From Treponema sp. (lineage in GTDB: Bacteria; Spirochaetota; Spirochaetia; Treponematales; Breznakiellaceae), in assembly GCA_009786675.1 (NCBI GenBank), contig WQRP01000069.1:1-5276 (forward strand): a DNA stretch of 5,276 nt. The letters run 5' to 3'. How positions within the stretch are numbered: position 1 is the stretch's first letter; each line of letters begins with the position of its first letter. This document shows positions 1-5,276 of this stretch, in pieces. Made by a program: the position numbers and the translations under genes. The notes under the pieces were generated by a model. It saw nothing but the letters and a program-made list of their open reading frames with translations. It was not told where the DNA came from and did no database searches.

Positions 1-681
1 CAGGCCGTGGACACCGAATTCGACACCATAAGGCAGTCGACCAAAATGACCGTCGGCAGGCAGGGGAACCACTACCCTATCCTTTCCAGCGAGTACTTCC
101 ACTGCGGCCCCAACGACGTGGCCTTCCGCGAGAACATCATCGAGATGCTTACCCGCATCGAAAGCATAGACCAGGAGGCGTTCTGTCGCGTCTACAAGAA
201 CAGGGTGAACCGCATAGTTCCCTACGTCGTGCTGCTTCCGTCCTACGGAGATACCGGGGTTTGCTGGGAGCCTTTCGACAAGCGCAACAGGGCTACCAGC
301 CGGGGGCGTATTTTTGTCCCGATGTACCCGAAGAACCTTTACATCGCCATCCTAAGCGCCGTGGCGGATCTGCGCTGGCAGGTCGCCAAGGAAAAGGCCT
401 CCTACTACTGGATGGAGGAGGGGCTTACCGGGCATTACTACCAGTGGTACCTGTCGCAGAAGCTAAAGGGCGACATAAAGGGCTATTTTATAGAAGACTA
501 CATTCTCTGGATGACCAAGGAAGCCGAGGGCATACAAAAGCTCGACAAGACCGTCCGGGGCGTCTTCTGGCGGCACATGCCGTTCTCCCATGAGGTAAAG
601 GAGAAGCTGAAAACCCGCAGCTACGTGTACCAGGAACTTTACCAGCGCGACCAAAACCGTGCCATGTCCGATGGCTATTAA
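1..681 (+). CDS. Hypothetical protein, Tyr/Trp-rich, 5' end outside the window
   Basis: I do not recognise this family. The frame is open from the first base, so the gene most likely begins upstream. A GTG at position 7 could be read as a start, but too little sequence precedes it to show a ribosome binding site. About 226 residues are visible. They look like a real protein: mixed charged and hydrophobic residues, no low complexity, and many aromatics (18 Tyr and 6 Trp in the last 224 residues). The densest aromatic patch is at about 357-455, around the segments YYWMEEGLTG and HYYQWY. I see no signal peptide, membrane segment or nucleotide-binding motif in this part. The stop at 679-681 lies inside the start of apbE, an 11-base overlap that suggests co-transcription and translational coupling. 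A functional link to flavinylation is possible but is only guilt by association. Confidence 0.75.
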   Translation, partial: QAVDTEFDTIRQSTKMTVGRQGNHYPILSSEYFHCGPNDVAFRENIIEMLTRIESIDQEAFCRVYKNRVNRIVPYVVLLPSYGDTGVCWEPFDKRNRATSRGRIFVPMYPKNLYIAILSAVADLRWQVAKEKASYYWMEEGLTGHYYQWYLSQKLKGDIKGYFIEDYILWMTKEAEGIQKLDKTVRGVFWRHMPFSHEVKEKLKTRSYVYQELYQRDQNRAMSDGY

Positions 682-1732
682 ACCGAGGGGGTTTCTCGCC
701 GCGTTCCTGCTTTCGTTTTTCCTGCCCTCCTGCGAAAGCGAGGGGCATCTTCGGGTGGAATTCGCGCTGGGAACCATATGCGTTGTCAGCCTGTTCGACT
801 GTGGGAACGACCAGCTCTATAACGACGTTTTTTCGCGCATACGGGAAATAGACCGAACGATGACCGCCTTTTCCGCCCCCGTTGACGGTGGGTCGGATTC
901 CTATGTCGTCGAGATAGGCCGTCGGGCGGGAATCGCGCCGGTGCGGGTCGGAGCGGACTTAATCGACGTGCTGGAACGGGCTCTTTATTTCGCCGAGATA
1001 TCCGGCGGCGCGTTCGACCCGACCATAGGACCGCTGACCGGGCTCTGGGGCATTGGAACCGGTACCCTCCAGCGGGTGCCCGGCGACGCGGAAATCGCCG
1101 CCGCGCTGGATCTGGTCAACTGGCGGGATCTGGAAATCGACCGCGAGGCCGGCACGGTGTTCCTTAGACGCCCGGGCATGTCCCTGGATCTTGGTTCCAT
1201 AGCCAAGGGCTACGCCGGGGACGAGGCGGCGCGGATCGCCAGAGAGGCCGGCGTAAGGCGCGCGTTGATTGACCTTGGAGGGAACATTGTCGTGGTTGGC
1301 CGGCGACGGCAGGGGCGGGACGACCCCTGGCGCATCGGTTTGCAGAACCCGCTTGGCGGGCGCGGCGGCCACCTTGGCGTTCTGGAGGTTTACGACACCA
1401 GCGTCGTCACCAGCGGTGTCAACGAGCGGTTTTTCGTAGTCCAAGCCCCGGACGGAACCACGAGACGCTACCACCACCTGCTTTCCACCGTGGACGGATT
1501 CCCGGTGGAAAACGGCCTGCTTTCCGTTACCGTCGTAACGAAAAGCTCGACCGACGCCGACGCGCTTTCCACCGCGGCCTTTGCGCTGGGCTACGAGCGG
1601 GGAAGATCCCTGGTCGATTCCATGCCCGGCTTCGAGGCGATATTCGTCTTTGACGATCGCCGCGTAAAAACCACCGACGGGCTTGCCAGGGTTTTCAGGC
1701 TTACCGACGGCGAATTTACGCTTGTGCCGTAG
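671..1732 (+). CDS. apbE: FAD:protein FMN transferase, ApbE family lipoprotein
   Basis: ApbE enzymes move FMN from FAD onto a Thr/Ser of exported redox proteins such as Rnf and Nqr subunits. The Treponema pallidum homologue Ftp also hydrolyses FAD. The product is 353 residues, a usual length. Residues 1-20 form a lipoprotein signal: Lys4 and Arg6, a hydrophobic core, then LPSC with Cys21 as the lipidation site, so it should act in the periplasm. Family motifs in order are GGAFDPTIGPLTGLWG (112-127), LDLGSIAKGYA (172-182), LIDLGGNI (199-206), WRIGLQNP (220-227), VTSGVNERFF (246-255) and ADALST (296-301). Ala178, Asp297 and Thr301 match the metal-site residues of Ftp. The usual Asp of the HHIIDP..TG motif is Ser272 here (HHLLSTVDG). 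I chose ATG 671 over an in-frame GTG at 659; neither has a clear Shine-Dalgarno, and the 11-base overlap with the upstream gene suggests coupled translation. Confidence 0.95.
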   Translation: MAIKPRGFLAAFLLSFFLPSCESEGHLRVEFALGTICVVSLFDCGNDQLYNDVFSRIREIDRTMTAFSAPVDGGSDSYVVEIGRRAGIAPVRVGADLIDVLERALYFAEISGGAFDPTIGPLTGLWGIGTGTLQRVPGDAEIAAALDLVNWRDLEIDREAGTVFLRRPGMSLDLGSIAKGYAGDEAARIAREAGVRRALIDLGGNIVVVGRRRQGRDDPWRIGLQNPLGGRGGHLGVLEVYDTSVVTSGVNERFFVVQAPDGTTRRYHHLLSTVDGFPVENGLLSVTVVTKSSTDADALSTAAFALGYERGRSLVDSMPGFEAIFVFDDRRVKTTDGLARVFRLTDGEFTLVP

Positions 1733-1733
1733 G

Positions 1734-3329
1734 CTATTTGCAGGCGCTTAGGATATCGTAGGGATCCTCGCCGTAGCGTCGGTGGTGGATCGCCTCCAGA
1801 ACGTGGATCGCGTCGATGCTGTCCCTTCCCGCCAGATCGGCGACGGTACGGGCCACCCGCAGTATGCCGTGGTAGGCGCGCCCGGAAAGTCCCAGTTTGG
1901 CAAGCGCCTTGTTCATCGCGTCCCTGGCCTTTTCGGTCATGGGGCAGATGGCCTCGATTTTGCCGGCGGGGATAAGGGCGTTGCGGCGTATCCCCGTGTC
2001 CTTACCGCGCCGCCTTTGGATCTCAACCGCCACCCGTACCCGCATGGCCACCTCCGCGCTGCTCTCCTCCCGCTCGCCCCCGCCTGCCCCCGGGGGCGCG
2101 ACGGCGACGCGAAGCTCCACGCGATCGAGCAGGGCTCCGCAGAACTTGCGCCAGTAACGGTAGATTTCCTCCGGCGAGCAAAGGCAGTCCACCCTGGCGC
2201 CGCCGGCCGACGTTTCCGGGGTTCTTTTCCCCAGCCGCCCGCAGGGACAGGCGTTCGCGGCCAGGAGCAGCTGGAATTCGGCGGGAAGGCGTATCGTGCC
2301 CTCGGCCCTGGAAATGCTTATGACGCGGTCCTCCAGGGGTTCGCGCAGGGCCTGCAGTACCTTCGACTTGAACTCCGGGGCCTCGTCCAGGAACAGCACC
2401 CCGAAATGGGCCAGGCTTATCTCGCCGGGTCTTGGAACCCTGCCGCCTCCCAGGATTCCCTCGGCGCTGGCCGAATGGTGCGGGCTCCGGAAGGGCGGAA
2501 TGGAGATTAGCCTGTCGATAAAGCCACCGTGCGGGCCCGCGCCGTTCCTTAGCGGGCCGGCCAGGCTGTACAGGCGGGTCACCTCGACCGCCTCCTCGGG
2601 GCTAAGCGGCGCCATGATCGAGGGCAGGCGCCTGGCAAGCATCGTCTTGCCCGCGCCCGGGGGGCCAAAAACCAGCATGTTGTGCCCGCCAGCGGCGGCG
2701 ATTTCCAGGGCCCGCTTGTACATGGGCTGGCCGCGCACGTCGGCAAAATCGTCGCCGGCCGGTTCCCCGTCCGGCGCGGCTTCGCCTGTCCCCGGCGGAT
2801 CCGGTGGCGCGGGCAGCGTCCCAGTTTCCTGGCGGGCCAGAAGCGCGTCCACCGCCTCCCTTAGGGTGGACGCCGCCGCGAAGCGCATCGACGGGAGTAT
2901 CGCCGCCTCGGCGAGGTTTCCCGCCGGGACGATAAACTCGTTTATGCCCTCGTCCAGGCCAGCGGCAATCGCGGCCAGGACGCCGCGCACGGGGCGTATC
3001 CTGCCGGAGAGTTCCAGTTCCCCCATCACCAAAAGATTTGGGGGCACCGGGGCGAGCCCCGCCGCCGCCATTACCGCGAGGGCGATGGGCAGGTCCAACG
3101 CGGCCCCCTCCTTTCGCATACCCGCCGGAGCCAGGTTTATCAAAATCCTGTCCAAGGGAAACTTGAACCCCGAATTCCTGAACGCCGCCCGCACACGTTC
3201 CCGTGCCTCCCGAACCGCGCCCTCCGCAAGCCCCGTGATGTCGATCCCCGGAATCCCCCGCCGAATATCGGCCTCGACCCGGATGATGATCCCGCCGGCC
3301 CCGTAGGGCGCATACGCCATAACACTCAT
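1734..3329 (-). CDS. yifB: YifB/ComM family Mg-chelatase-like AAA+ ATPase
   Basis: This is a 531-residue AAA+ ATPase of the YifB/ComM family, a normal length. ComM of Vibrio cholerae is a hexameric helicase for branch migration during natural transformation, but the family is also common in bacteria not known to be competent. Domains: an N-terminal Lon-protease-like (ChlI) domain at about 15-165, with RKEGAALDLPIA at 72-83; a Pro/Gly/Ala/Asp-rich linker at 167-196; a AAA+ core with Walker A GPPGAGKT (222-229), RSPHHSAS (281-288) and Walker B VLFLDEAPEF (311-320); a Cys cluster CPCG (361-364) plus C382 and C384; LLDRVEL (400-406); and a C-terminal Mg-chelatase domain with RVARTVADLAG (491-501). 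The motif usually written NPCPCG reads NACPCG here, and SGPLLDRID reads CGALLDRVE. The start is fixed by AGAGGT six bases upstream. Its stop lies one base from the apbE stop. It may be co-transcribed with the TraB-family gene upstream. Confidence 0.95.
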   Translation of the reverse strand: MSVMAYAPYGAGGIIIRVEADIRRGIPGIDITGLAEGAVREARERVRAAFRNSGFKFPLDRILINLAPAGMRKEGAALDLPIALAVMAAAGLAPVPPNLLVMGELELSGRIRPVRGVLAAIAAGLDEGINEFIVPAGNLAEAAILPSMRFAAASTLREAVDALLARQETGTLPAPPDPPGTGEAAPDGEPAGDDFADVRGQPMYKRALEIAAAGGHNMLVFGPPGAGKTMLARRLPSIMAPLSPEEAVEVTRLYSLAGPLRNGAGPHGGFIDRLISIPPFRSPHHSASAEGILGGGRVPRPGEISLAHFGVLFLDEAPEFKSKVLQALREPLEDRVISISRAEGTIRLPAEFQLLLAANACPCGRLGKRTPETSAGGARVDCLCSPEEIYRYWRKFCGALLDRVELRVAVAPPGAGGGEREESSAEVAMRVRVAVEIQRRRGKDTGIRRNALIPAGKIEAICPMTEKARDAMNKALAKLGLSGRAYHGILRVARTVADLAGRDSIDAIHVLEAIHHRRYGEDPYDILSACK

Positions 3330-3334
3330 AATGT

Positions 3335-3340
3335 ACCTCT
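3335..3340 (-). promoter_or_regulatory. Ribosome binding site of yifB
   Basis: Read on the - strand this is AGAGGT, ending five bases before the ATG at 3329-3327. It supports that ATG over the second in-frame ATG nine bases further in (3320-3318), for which it would be too far away. Confidence 0.7.
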
Positions 3341-3354
3341 ATGAGTATATATGG

Positions 3355-3366
3355 CGCGAATTCGCG
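3355..3366. promoter_or_regulatory. Perfect 12-base palindrome in the yifB leader
   Basis: CGCGAATTCGCG is fully self-complementary and lies 25 bases upstream of the yifB start, in the 84-base gap after the TraB-family gene. A TATACT at 3344-3349 (- strand) would place the palindrome inside a 17-base promoter spacer. However, the matching -35 hexamer is poor (GCGTCA at 3367-3372), and transcription would then begin inside the ribosome binding site. I list it as a possible protein-binding site. It may be chance in GC-rich DNA. Confidence 0.25.
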
Positions 3367-3413
3367 TGACGCTTTAGTCCGCGGGCCGTTTTTTCGTGGT
3401 TTTTGGATTTTCT

Positions 3414-4640
3414 CTATCTAATCGACAGAAAGGCAATCGAGCCGGCCGCCAGCCAGGTACCCAGGGCGCTTCCAAGGTTCGCCAGAAAGAACACCAGCAG
3501 AACCCTGGTTATGCGGTTGCGGTAAAAGCCCTTCAGGCTGGCAATGTCGGCGGAAATGGATTCGGCGTCGGCGACCCGGGGTTTGCGGATCACCGCTTGC
3601 ACAAGTCCCGCCAGAATCCCGGCGCTTAGGAAGGGACCGAAAAAGACGGTAAAAGGGGCGGTCAGCGTGGCGACCAGAACCGCAAGGGGGTGTCCCAGGG
3701 CGAGTATGCTTCCAAGCGCGGCGAAACCGCTGTTCCATAAAACCCACTGCATAAGCATATCAATGGCATGGCTGGCGTCGGCACGAAGGAACCCGACGGC
3801 AAGAAGCGCCACGATAAGCGCGGGAATGATCCACTTGGAGCATTTGGAGAGCATGGTTTTCGGGGGAATCGTTTCCAGGTCGGCCAGGCTTTCGGCGGCA
3901 GGGGGTTCCCCCTCGGCGAATTTCTCTAGCCAGGCCTGTATCCCCTGCAAATGCCCGGCTCCCACTACGGCGATGGTGCCGGCGGGGTTGCCGTCGTCGG
4001 CTTTTTTCGCCGCGCTTGCCTTGCCCGCAGCAGCCCAGATCTTGGTGGCAAGGTAGCGATCCCTCTCGTCGATAAGAGTTTCCTTTACGGCCGGAAGGTA
4101 GTTCGCCAGTTCCTTCATCATGTTGTCCAGCTCGTTCGACTTTTTCAGGTTCTCGATCTCGTCCGCGCTTAGCTTTTCCCCGACGAAGGCGCTGGAAAAC
4201 AGGGCCGCAAGCAGCTTGCACTTGCTCCATAGCCCGCAGCTCGCCCAGGCCCGCCGCAGGGTGGTCTGCACCTCGCGGTCGCAAAGGCTGAACTCTATGC
4301 CCAGTTCCTTGGCGACGTTTATCGCGGCAATCATTTCCTCGCCCGGCTTTACCCCGATCTCGTTCCCCAGGCGGCGCTGGAAGCTTGCCAGCGCGATGTT
4401 GGCGATAAGAAGAAAGCCCTTGCCCTCGCGCAGAACCTTGGAAACGTTCAGTTTCTCCCACATGTCCTGCTGGTTTATCGATGCGTAGCGGCCCTCGTCC
4501 AGTTCAACGCACACCATGCCCGGGTTTTCCCCGCGGATTGCGCCGGTCACTTCCTCTATGCTTTCCCTGGAAATATGCGCCGTTCCGATTAGGCGAATGT
4601 CCCTTCCGCCAAGATTAAGGCGTATGTTGTTACTGCCCAT
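3414..4640 (-). CDS. TraB/PrgY-family membrane protein
   Basis: This 408-residue protein belongs to the TraB/PrgY family, named after the enterococcal pheromone shutdown protein; it is unrelated to the conjugation pore protein TraB. The family shares a fold with TIKI proteins and is thought to be a metal-dependent protease, but bacterial substrates are mostly unknown. Visible motifs are GTAH (19-22), ELDEGR (46-51), KPGEEM (98-103), CDREVQTTLRR (120-130), FVGEKLSADEIENL (152-165), DERDRYLATKI (191-201) and VVGAGHLQGI (225-234). The conserved His22, Glu46 and His230 are present. The C-terminal third is hydrophobic, with membrane segments at about 270-286, 305-329, 331-352 and 378-405, and includes ALGHPLA (314-320). 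There is no signal peptide, so the N-terminal domain is probably cytoplasmic. ATG 4640 has a good ribosome binding site and a strong promoter upstream. yifB follows after 84 bases without an obvious terminator. Confidence 0.9.
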   Translation of the reverse strand: MGSNNIRLNLGGRDIRLIGTAHISRESIEEVTGAIRGENPGMVCVELDEGRYASINQQDMWEKLNVSKVLREGKGFLLIANIALASFQRRLGNEIGVKPGEEMIAAINVAKELGIEFSLCDREVQTTLRRAWASCGLWSKCKLLAALFSSAFVGEKLSADEIENLKKSNELDNMMKELANYLPAVKETLIDERDRYLATKIWAAAGKASAAKKADDGNPAGTIAVVGAGHLQGIQAWLEKFAEGEPPAAESLADLETIPPKTMLSKCSKWIIPALIVALLAVGFLRADASHAIDMLMQWVLWNSGFAALGSILALGHPLAVLVATLTAPFTVFFGPFLSAGILAGLVQAVIRKPRVADAESISADIASLKGFYRNRITRVLLVFFLANLGSALGTWLAAGSIAFLSIR

Positions 4641-4644
4641 GCCG

Positions 4645-4650
4645 CTCCCT
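4645..4650 (-). promoter_or_regulatory. Ribosome binding site of the TraB-family gene
   Basis: The - strand reads AGGGAG, then four bases, then ATG at 4640-4638. The spacing is slightly short, but the purine run is strong and it confirms the start codon. Confidence 0.65.
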
Positions 4651-4709
4651 GGTTTCGTAATGCCTGAACGCCGATGAGCCGAACAATACCCGATCGTCCA
4701 TAACTAAGC

Positions 4710-4738
4710 ATTATATTGAACCAAAAGGTTCCGGTCAA
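4710..4738 (-). promoter_or_regulatory. Sigma-70 type promoter for the TraB-family gene
   Basis: On the - strand, TTGACC (4738-4733) and TATAAT (4715-4710) are separated by exactly 17 bases. The -10 is a perfect consensus match and the -35 matches five of six positions. Transcription should start at about 4701-4705, giving a leader of about 60-65 bases before the ATG at 4640. The promoter sits in the most AT-rich part of an otherwise GC-rich gap and points toward the TraB-family gene. It may also serve yifB. I judge it the strongest regulatory signal in the window. Confidence 0.75.
4718..4731. promoter_or_regulatory. Operator-like inverted repeat inside the promoter spacer
   Basis: GAACC-AAAA-GGTTC is a perfect 5+4+5 inverted repeat lying wholly within the 17-base spacer between the -35 and -10 hexamers. 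A dimeric regulator bound here would block RNA polymerase, or would remodel the spacer as MerR-type activators do. MerR-type promoters usually have a longer, 19-20 base spacer, so a repressor fits better. The regulator is not in this window, and chance occurrence cannot be excluded. Confidence 0.4.
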
Positions 4739-4762
4739 GCTTGCCCATGAATATACCAGCGG

Positions 4763-4772
4763 AAATCGATTT
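4763..4772. promoter_or_regulatory. Small palindrome upstream of the -35 box
   Basis: AAATCGATTT is a perfect 10-base palindrome centred about 64 bases upstream of the expected transcription start of the TraB-family gene. This is roughly where activators of the CRP class I type bind. It is short and matches no operator I know, so it is only a candidate. Confidence 0.2.
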
Positions 4773-4805
4773 TCCCCTTGCGCCATCCCGCCCGGGCCCA
4801 GGATC

Positions 4806-4822
4806 GCCCCTCGTGAAGGGGC
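4806..4822 (-). terminator. Hairpin just past the pectate lyase stop codon
   Basis: On the - strand GCCCCT-TCACG-AGGGGC forms a perfect six-pair GC-rich stem with a five-base loop, starting three bases after the TGA at 4828-4826. No U tract follows, so it is not a classical intrinsic terminator. It could protect the 3' end of the mRNA or act as a weak terminator. Its position between the pectate lyase and the promoter of the next gene suits the end of a transcription unit. Confidence 0.4.
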
Positions 4823-4825
4823 TTA

Positions 4826-5276
4826 TCACCTTAGGCCCGCCATAAAGCCCTCGATCGTCACAAGCGTGGGCCCCGCCCTCGCAGGGATCGAGCCCCGCAG
4901 GCCCTCGACGTCGGCATCCAGGGTGTAGCCGTAGAAGCCTCCGGGCTCCCAGGGCTTGGTATCGTCCTGGGCGCGGTTGCTGACCCTTCCGCCGGCGAGC
5001 ACCCCCACCCCGGAGTTACCCCCGGACCAGACGACGGCGGTATCAAACCCGGGAAACGTCGTGTTCAAAATCCTGTTTTGGTGCACCGGGGCGTCGAAAA
5101 GGTTGTTCTGGACGACAAAATGCGCGTTGTACCCCGGCCCCATAACGTAACCGCCGCCCCAGCCGGTCGCCGTGGCGCCAATGTCCCGGAAATAGTTGTT
5201 GTACATGTGGGTCTGGGTTCCCCGGGTTCTGGGCATACGGGTGCGCGCGTCGTGGAAGTAGTTGCTGTGCAGGGTT
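4826..5276 (-). CDS. Pectate lyase, polysaccharide lyase family 1, C-terminal part
   Basis: The gene enters from the right edge, and 149 C-terminal residues are visible. An ATG at 5236 is internal: the frame stays open to the edge and the residues before it (LHSNYFHDARTR) continue the family pattern. The signature is RMPRTR at 5239-5222, the RxPxxR motif of PL1 pectate lyases, followed by the usual G..H.YNNYF (GTQTHMYNNYF). In characterised enzymes the first Arg of this motif acts as the base in beta-elimination of polygalacturonate, and the last helps bind substrate. The Asn/aromatic ladder after it (VVQNNLFD) fits the right-handed parallel beta-helix, and the end (GFYGYTLDAD, then ARAGP) resembles the family's C-terminus. 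The Ca-binding residues and any signal peptide would lie outside the window. It probably acts outside the cell or in the periplasm on pectin-derived polymer. It reads in the same direction as the TraB-family gene but appears to be a separate unit. Confidence 0.85.
   Translation of the reverse strand, partial: TLHSNYFHDARTRMPRTRGTQTHMYNNYFRDIGATATGWGGGYVMGPGYNAHFVVQNNLFDAPVHQNRILNTTFPGFDTAVVWSGGNSGVGVLAGGRVSNRAQDDTKPWEPGGFYGYTLDADVEGLRGSIPARAGPTLVTIEGFMAGLR

Noticed and set aside
659..670. GTG at 659 as the apbE start
   Set aside because: It would add four residues (GTG-encoded Met, Pro, Cys, Pro) before the ATG at 671 without improving the lipoprotein signal or offering a ribosome binding site. 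ATG is the more likely start, though GTG cannot be excluded.
1782..2510. A 242-codon open frame on the + strand, also opposite yifB
   Set aside because: Same reason: it is fully antisense to a certain gene, has no family motif and has biased composition.
2296..3306. A 336-codon open frame on the + strand opposite yifB
   Set aside because: Its translation is dominated by Ala, Ser, Arg, Pro and Gly without any recognisable motif, as expected from the antisense of a GC-rich gene, while the opposite strand encodes an unmistakable AAA+ ATPase with a good ribosome binding site.
3344..3372. Promoter for yifB (TATACT with GCGTCA at 17 bases)
   Set aside because: The -35 match is poor, and transcription would start within the ribosome binding site. 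I kept only the palindrome as a low-confidence feature.
3341..3413. Terminator between the TraB-family gene and yifB
   Set aside because: The T-rich runs (3390-3413) lie on the + strand, where no gene ends. On the - strand they are A runs and no stem followed by a U tract is present.
3760..4461. A 233-codon open frame on the - strand within the TraB-family gene in another frame
   Set aside because: Its composition is rich in Arg, Gly and Glu with no motif, and it overlaps entirely with a frame carrying the whole set of TraB/PrgY motifs.
4589..4786. A 65-codon open frame on the - strand spanning the promoter and the TraB-family start
   Set aside because: It would run through the TTGACC/TATAAT promoter and out of frame into the next gene, has no clear ribosome binding site and no recognisable sequence. 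Most likely chance.
5234..5236. ATG at 5236 (- strand) as the true start of the pectate lyase gene
   Set aside because: It lies inside the RxPxxR catalytic motif, and the frame continues upstream with family-like sequence to the window edge.

Overview
This is a GC-rich, densely coded bacterial window (about 60% G+C by eye) with five protein genes, two of them cut by the window edges. I see no RNA gene, mobile element, CRISPR array or long repeat. The source is probably a diderm that exports lipoproteins. The lipoprotein form of ApbE (as in Treponema pallidum Ftp), a TraB/PrgY-family membrane protein and a pectate lyase would together suit a gut or rumen treponeme or another spirochaete. That assignment is an inference from gene content and is weak.

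Layout. On the + strand, positions 1-681 hold the 3' part of an unrecognised Tyr/Trp-rich gene. It overlaps by 11 bases an apbE gene (671-1732) for a lipoprotein FAD:protein FMN transferase. On the - strand, yifB/comM (1734-3329, a Mg-chelatase-like AAA+ ATPase) converges on apbE with one base between the two stop codons. Upstream of yifB, also on the - strand, is a TraB/PrgY-family gene (3414-4640), separated from yifB by 84 bases. Further upstream is the 3' end of a family 1 pectate lyase gene (4826-5276, - strand), which runs off the right edge.

Control. The 185-base gap 4641-4825 is the main regulatory region. It holds a hairpin just past the pectate lyase stop. It also holds a near-consensus sigma-70 promoter (TTGACC, 17 bases, TATAAT) reading toward the TraB gene, with a perfect inverted repeat inside its spacer that could be an operator. 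A purine-rich ribosome binding site precedes the TraB gene. The 84-base gap before yifB has a good ribosome binding site and a perfect 12-base palindrome, but no convincing terminator or promoter. The TraB gene and yifB may therefore be co-transcribed from the TraB promoter.

How the genes fit together. The products serve separate jobs: flavinylation of exported redox proteins, DNA processing, a membrane-bound putative metalloprotease-like protein, and pectin breakdown. I see no evidence of a new multi-gene system. The items most worth a second look are the promoter with its embedded palindrome, the unrecognised gene coupled to apbE, and the abutting convergent stops.
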